Assembly: GCF_026339955.1 (NCBI RefSeq)
Contig: NZ_JAPEPW010000001.1
Span: forward strand, 2,568,501 to 2,632,500
Source of the DNA: Streptomyces sp. NBC_01549
Lineage (GTDB): Bacteria > Actinomycetota > Actinomycetes > Streptomycetales > Streptomycetaceae
DNA: 64,000 nucleotides
Reading direction: 5' to 3'
In this document: piece after piece, positions 61,178 through 64,000 of the stretch
How positions within the stretch are numbered: the first letter of the stretch is position 1
Layout of the letters: every line of letters starts with the position of its first letter
The notes under the pieces: generated by a model
Databases searched by the model: none
Told to the model about the DNA's origin: nothing
What the model saw: only the letters and a program-made list of their open reading frames with translations
Position numbers and translations under genes: made by a program

Positions 61178-63172
61178 TCAGCTGGTGAAGATGAGGTACT
61201 TCCAGGTCCCGTACGTCGTCGAGTTCACGTTGTCGCCCGACTTCGTGTCGACGTACGACGACCGGATCCGGAAGCGGACGCCCGTCGGCGGGGTGCCCGT
61301 GAGCTCGAGCGTGTCCTTGCCGCCCGAGCCGAGTACGAGGTACTCGGAGTGCGTGGTGCGCCAGGCACCCTGGTAGTAGCCCTGCATCTCCACCTTGTAC
61401 TTGCGGCCCGGGTACGGCGTCATCGTCGTGTCGTAGACCGGGTCCTTGGACTTGTGGAAGTAGCGGTACGTCTGGCTCCACGCCGTCTTGCTCGTGTAGT
61501 AGCCGCTGAGCGCGGTCGACACCTTGACCTGCGCGCCGACCGTGCTGGTGGCCGTCGCCGGCGCGTACCGGGTGTCGCCGGTGAACTTGGCGGTGAGCTT
61601 GGTGTCGCGGGTCACGGAGAGAGTGACGGACACGTTGCCGGAGGAGTCCACCGTGCCGGACTTGACCAGCTTCTCGGGCTTGTCGGCGCCGTAGGGGTTG
61701 GCGTAGATCGCGACGGTGCGGTTCTTGTACGTCGTCCCCAGGTGCGCCGTGAACTTCACCGCGCTGTTGTACGCGTACACCTTGCCGTTGTTGTTGAGCG
61801 TCACCGTGGTCGCCGTGCGGGTGACGTTCACCGCGCTCGTGGCGGTGGCGCCCGCGTGGTATTCGTCGCCCGCGTAGGTGACGGTGTACGTGACCTTGCC
61901 GCCGGCCGGCGGGGTGTCGGCGAAGGTGTACGAGCCGTCGGCACCGACCGTCGCCTTGCCGAGCGCCTTGCCGGCCGGGGACTCGTCGTCGGTGCGGGTG
62001 ACGGAGACCGTGGTGCCGGACGGGAGCACGGTGTCCGACGTCAGTTTGCCCGTGACGGTGAGGGACTTGGCGCGCGTGGCGGTGGCCGGGGCCGTCGCCA
62101 CGAGGGTGGTGCCCGCCTTGGTCGGGTCGTCGAGAACCCGCAGCGAGTACACATTCGAGTCGTTGTACGACACCGCGAACAGCTTGCTGGCGTCCGGCGC
62201 CCAGGCGAGACCCGAGGCCGCGAGGGTGTCGGAGCCGCTGCTGCCGCCGGTGTTCGGGAAGTCGTACTGCCGTACCGGCTCGGAGACGCCCGGCTCGAAG
62301 ATGTGGACGTCGGGGTCGTACCAGGAGAAGGTGCCCGCGGCGACGGCTCCGTTCGGGGCGATGTCGACCGCGTTCGGGTAGGGGTTGGTGGCGTAGCTGC
62401 CGTCCTCCGACAGGTCCGAGAGCTTGAACACCTCCTGCTTGTAGGGGGCGCCGCTGGCCGTGACGACGTCCTTGCCGTCCGGAGTGACGGCGAGGTCGGT
62501 GAGGTTGCTGCTGCTGCCCGGATCCCAGGCGTACGCGGTGCGGTTCGCCGAGCCCGACGACACGTCGAACACGGCGAGTTCGACCGGGCTCTGCCCAGGG
62601 GCACCCGCCACGATGGTGCCCGGGGCGCCGGCCGAGGAGCCGAGGATCGGGGCGTCGTTCCAGGTACGGGTGGTGTCCTGGTGGAGGGCCACGACCGGGT
62701 CGCTGCCGCTCAGGTCGAGCGAGCCGATGTTGCCGCTGCCGGCACCGCGGTAGCCGAACCAGAGCTTGCCGCCGGCGAGGGCCGGATACTCGGGCTGGGT
62801 GCCGTCGCCCGTCGGGTAGCGATGGGCCTCGGTGGCGGTCGCCGTGTCGATGGCGACGATCGCGTCGGCGTCCTCGACGGCCGCGTACAGGGTGCCGGAG
62901 TCGGCGGACAATTCCAGGCCGCGGACGCCGGGCAACGAGTCGACGGTGCCGACGACCGTGCCGCTGTAGTCGGTTGCGACGACCTTTCCGCTGGTCGGGT
63001 CGCTGATGAAGACCCGCTGGTGGACGCCGTCCACGACGACGTCGCCGGTCGACTTGACCGGCAGGGTGGTGCTGGAGTCGGCCAGCGCGGGCGCGGCCGA
63101 GGTGACCGCGAGCGCGGCCGAGCTGAAGAGGACCGCGAGCGCCGTCGCGGCCGGGAGAGTGCGTATGCGCAC
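61178..63172 (-). CDS. Secreted beta-propeller / Ig-like repeat protein
   Basis: A 664-residue secreted protein. The signal peptide is MRIRTLPAATALAVLFSSAA, cut near ...APALA-D. Residues ~35-335 are YVTN/WD-like propeller strands (VVVDGVHQRVFISDPTSGKV, GLELSADSGTLYAAVEDADA). Residues ~335-560 are at least two Ig-like modules with the recurring pattern TVTYAGDEYHAGAT and TAKFTGDTRYAPAT. The C-terminal ~100 residues (YFHKSKDPVYDTTM, STTYGTWKYLIF) are conserved in such Streptomyces proteins. It is an extracellular, probably adhesive or structural protein. Its terminator is not obvious; the stop lies close to the preceding debris. Confidence 0.88.
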   Translation of the reverse strand: MRIRTLPAATALAVLFSSAALAVTSAAPALADSSTTLPVKSTGDVVVDGVHQRVFISDPTSGKVVATDYSGTVVGTVDSLPGVRGLELSADSGTLYAAVEDADAIVAIDTATATEAHRYPTGDGTQPEYPALAGGKLWFGYRGAGSGNIGSLDLSGSDPVVALHQDTTRTWNDAPILGSSAGAPGTIVAGAPGQSPVELAVFDVSSGSANRTAYAWDPGSSSNLTDLAVTPDGKDVVTASGAPYKQEVFKLSDLSEDGSYATNPYPNAVDIAPNGAVAAGTFSWYDPDVHIFEPGVSEPVRQYDFPNTGGSSGSDTLAASGLAWAPDASKLFAVSYNDSNVYSLRVLDDPTKAGTTLVATAPATATRAKSLTVTGKLTSDTVLPSGTTVSVTRTDDESPAGKALGKATVGADGSYTFADTPPAGGKVTYTVTYAGDEYHAGATATSAVNVTRTATTVTLNNNGKVYAYNSAVKFTAHLGTTYKNRTVAIYANPYGADKPEKLVKSGTVDSSGNVSVTLSVTRDTKLTAKFTGDTRYAPATATSTVGAQVKVSTALSGYYTSKTAWSQTYRYFHKSKDPVYDTTMTPYPGRKYKVEMQGYYQGAWRTTHSEYLVLGSGGKDTLELTGTPPTGVRFRIRSSYVDTKSGDNVNSTTYGTWKYLIFTS

Positions 63173-63558
63173 GGTGGTTTCGAACCCCCCGGAACGAAAA
63201 GAGCCCCTGTTGTTGAACTGGGGAAGTAACCGGAGCCTAGGTCACGCCAGTGACAGCAGAGGCAAACGCGGGTCAACGATGATCAAAGAAGTGGGAGAGA
63301 TTCGGCCATTCCGCTTACGTATCCACTGGGACCGCTTTACGAATCCGCTGGGACAGGCCACGCCCAACGCCGTCGTCAGCGCCTCATACGCCGGAGGGCG
63401 CCTGGGAGCCGGCCGGAAGCCGACCCGCTCCCCGCGGAGCCCCGCCTGTCCCCGGGGCGCGGATCAAAGCTCGACGACGTTGCGCTTGGCCTTGTCCCGC
63501 GCCATGGCCGGCTTGAGCGAGGTCGTGCGTGGCTGCGACCGCAGGGGTCCGTTCCGAA
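63173..63558. other. Intergenic region, upstream of the propeller/Ig gene
   Basis: 386 bp without a convincing gene. The part next to 63173 is likely the promoter and 5' UTR of the secreted protein. On the minus strand at ~63465-63530 a short frame ends RDKAKRNVVEL before a stop and may be the tail of a lost gene. No strong hairpin was found. Confidence 0.35.
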
Positions 63559-64000
63559 TCAGGGCTCGTTGCCTCCGGCTCCTCGCCGATGAGAACGGAT
63601 CATCGCGAGCGTCCCCAAAATCAGGAGGATCAGACCCGCCGCCGCTGAGATGAGACTCCAGTTCAGCGGGCTTTGCCGATCACGGCCTGAAAGGACTGCC
63701 TCGGCCATGCCTGGCCCCTTCGGGAAGGTGATGCGAGCGCCTTGCGTCACCTCCAACAGCCCGCTTTTCAGCTTGAGGGAGACGTCCCATGGGCCGTCCG
63801 TGACCTGGTCGGTCACGATGACGTTCACCGACGCGGATTGGCCGGGCGCCAAGCTCTTTCCGGAGTCCACCGGGTAGGGCCCGGCGCTGATGCTTCCGGA
63901 CACCTGGGACATCTTCATCGTGCCGGTCAGGTCCAGAGCGCGGCCACCGGTGTTGTGGACCTTGGCGTGTACGAGGGCGCGCCCACTGGCATCACGTTCA
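63559..64000 (-). CDS. C-terminus of a membrane-anchored surface protein (DUF916-like), partial
   Basis: The gene enters from beyond 64000; 147 C-terminal codons are visible. ERDASGRALVHAKVHNTGGR and the following GTMKMSQVSGSISAGPYPVD form the conserved extracellular beta-domain of Streptomyces DUF916/COG1470-like proteins. Near the end, SLISAAAGLILLILGTLAMI is a transmembrane helix followed by RSHRRGAGGNEP inside the cell. It is probably a surface-exposed protein tethered by its C-terminus. Confidence 0.7.
   Translation of the reverse strand, partial: ERDASGRALVHAKVHNTGGRALDLTGTMKMSQVSGSISAGPYPVDSGKSLAPGQSASVNVIVTDQVTDGPWDVSLKLKSGLLEVTQGARITFPKGPGMAEAVLSGRDRQSPLNWSLISAAAGLILLILGTLAMIRSHRRGAGGNEP

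Noticed and set aside
63006..63653. 215-codon plus-strand frame near the window end
   Set aside because: Begins antisense to the signal-peptide region of the propeller/Ig gene and has poor coding character beyond it.

Overview
The window is a very GC-rich, gene-dense actinobacterial chromosome segment and is almost certainly Streptomyces. The evidence is strong G/C at third codon positions, GTG and TTG starts, chains of ATGA overlaps, and recognisable Streptomyces regulators (bldG with its partner anti-sigma factor, wblA, and a 224-residue Crp). From family knowledge, much of the gene order (topA, helicase, tad cluster, ssd, HAD phosphatase, acs, holin-like, epoxide hydrolase, marP, NUDIX, nth, crp, beta-lactamase-fold hydrolase, RidA, DUF4177, two ArsA-like ATPases, whiB-like, ponA2-like, metallophosphoesterase) matches the Mycobacterium tuberculosis Rv3646c-Rv3683 stretch. 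This is therefore an old, conserved core block with local insertions.

Layout. 1-6.9 kb: DNA polymerase III delta' (partial), an unusual membrane/thymidylate kinase fusion, topoisomerase I and a small membrane protein. 7.1-10.1 kb: an accessory insertion holding a complete IS1634-type insertion sequence, a decayed TnpB element and a truncated Ser/Thr kinase. 10.2-16.4 kb: a methyltransferase, a lipoprotein, the H+-pyrophosphatase, and the bldG/anti-sigma pair. 16.5-24.0 kb: an MrfA-type helicase convergent with a seven-gene Tad/Flp-pilus-like operon (ssd-tadA-tadB-tadC-pilin-tadE-tadE-like). 24.0-31.8 kb: a HAD phosphatase, a degenerate Fic-like protein, a CooC/ParA-like ATPase, a lipoprotein deacetylase and a SulP-STAS-carbonic anhydrase fusion. 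32.1-41.1 kb: acsA, nhaA, a holin-like protein, an epoxide hydrolase, and the nth-NUDIX-marP operon. 41.2-50.9 kb: crp, two hydrolases, RidA, DUF4177, paired ArsA-like ATPases, wblA, a class A PBP and YqeY. 51-53.1 kb: a phosphoesterase, a Pr6Pr membrane protein and tRNA-Pro(CGG).

Downstream of the tRNA (53.2-61.2 kb) the character changes to an accessory island. It holds a truncated MerR-like gene start, a large secreted FG-GAP protein, a three-frame EcsC-like pseudogene, an RHS fragment fused in frame to an immunity-like protein, a truncated DUF4291 gene, IS3 debris, an ECF sigma/membrane regulator pair, and other fragments. The window ends with a secreted propeller/Ig-like protein and the C-terminus of a membrane-anchored surface protein.

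Functional links: bldG and its anti-sigma partner, wblA and crp are developmental or global regulators. The tad genes would assemble a surface fibre. MarP, PBP, the deacetylase and the FG-GAP and Ig proteins act at the envelope. AcsA, the SulP-CA fusion, NhaA and the H+-pyrophosphatase handle acetate, bicarbonate/anions and ion gradients. TopA, Nth and the helicase act on DNA, and TopA and Nth both carry lysine/alanine-rich tails.
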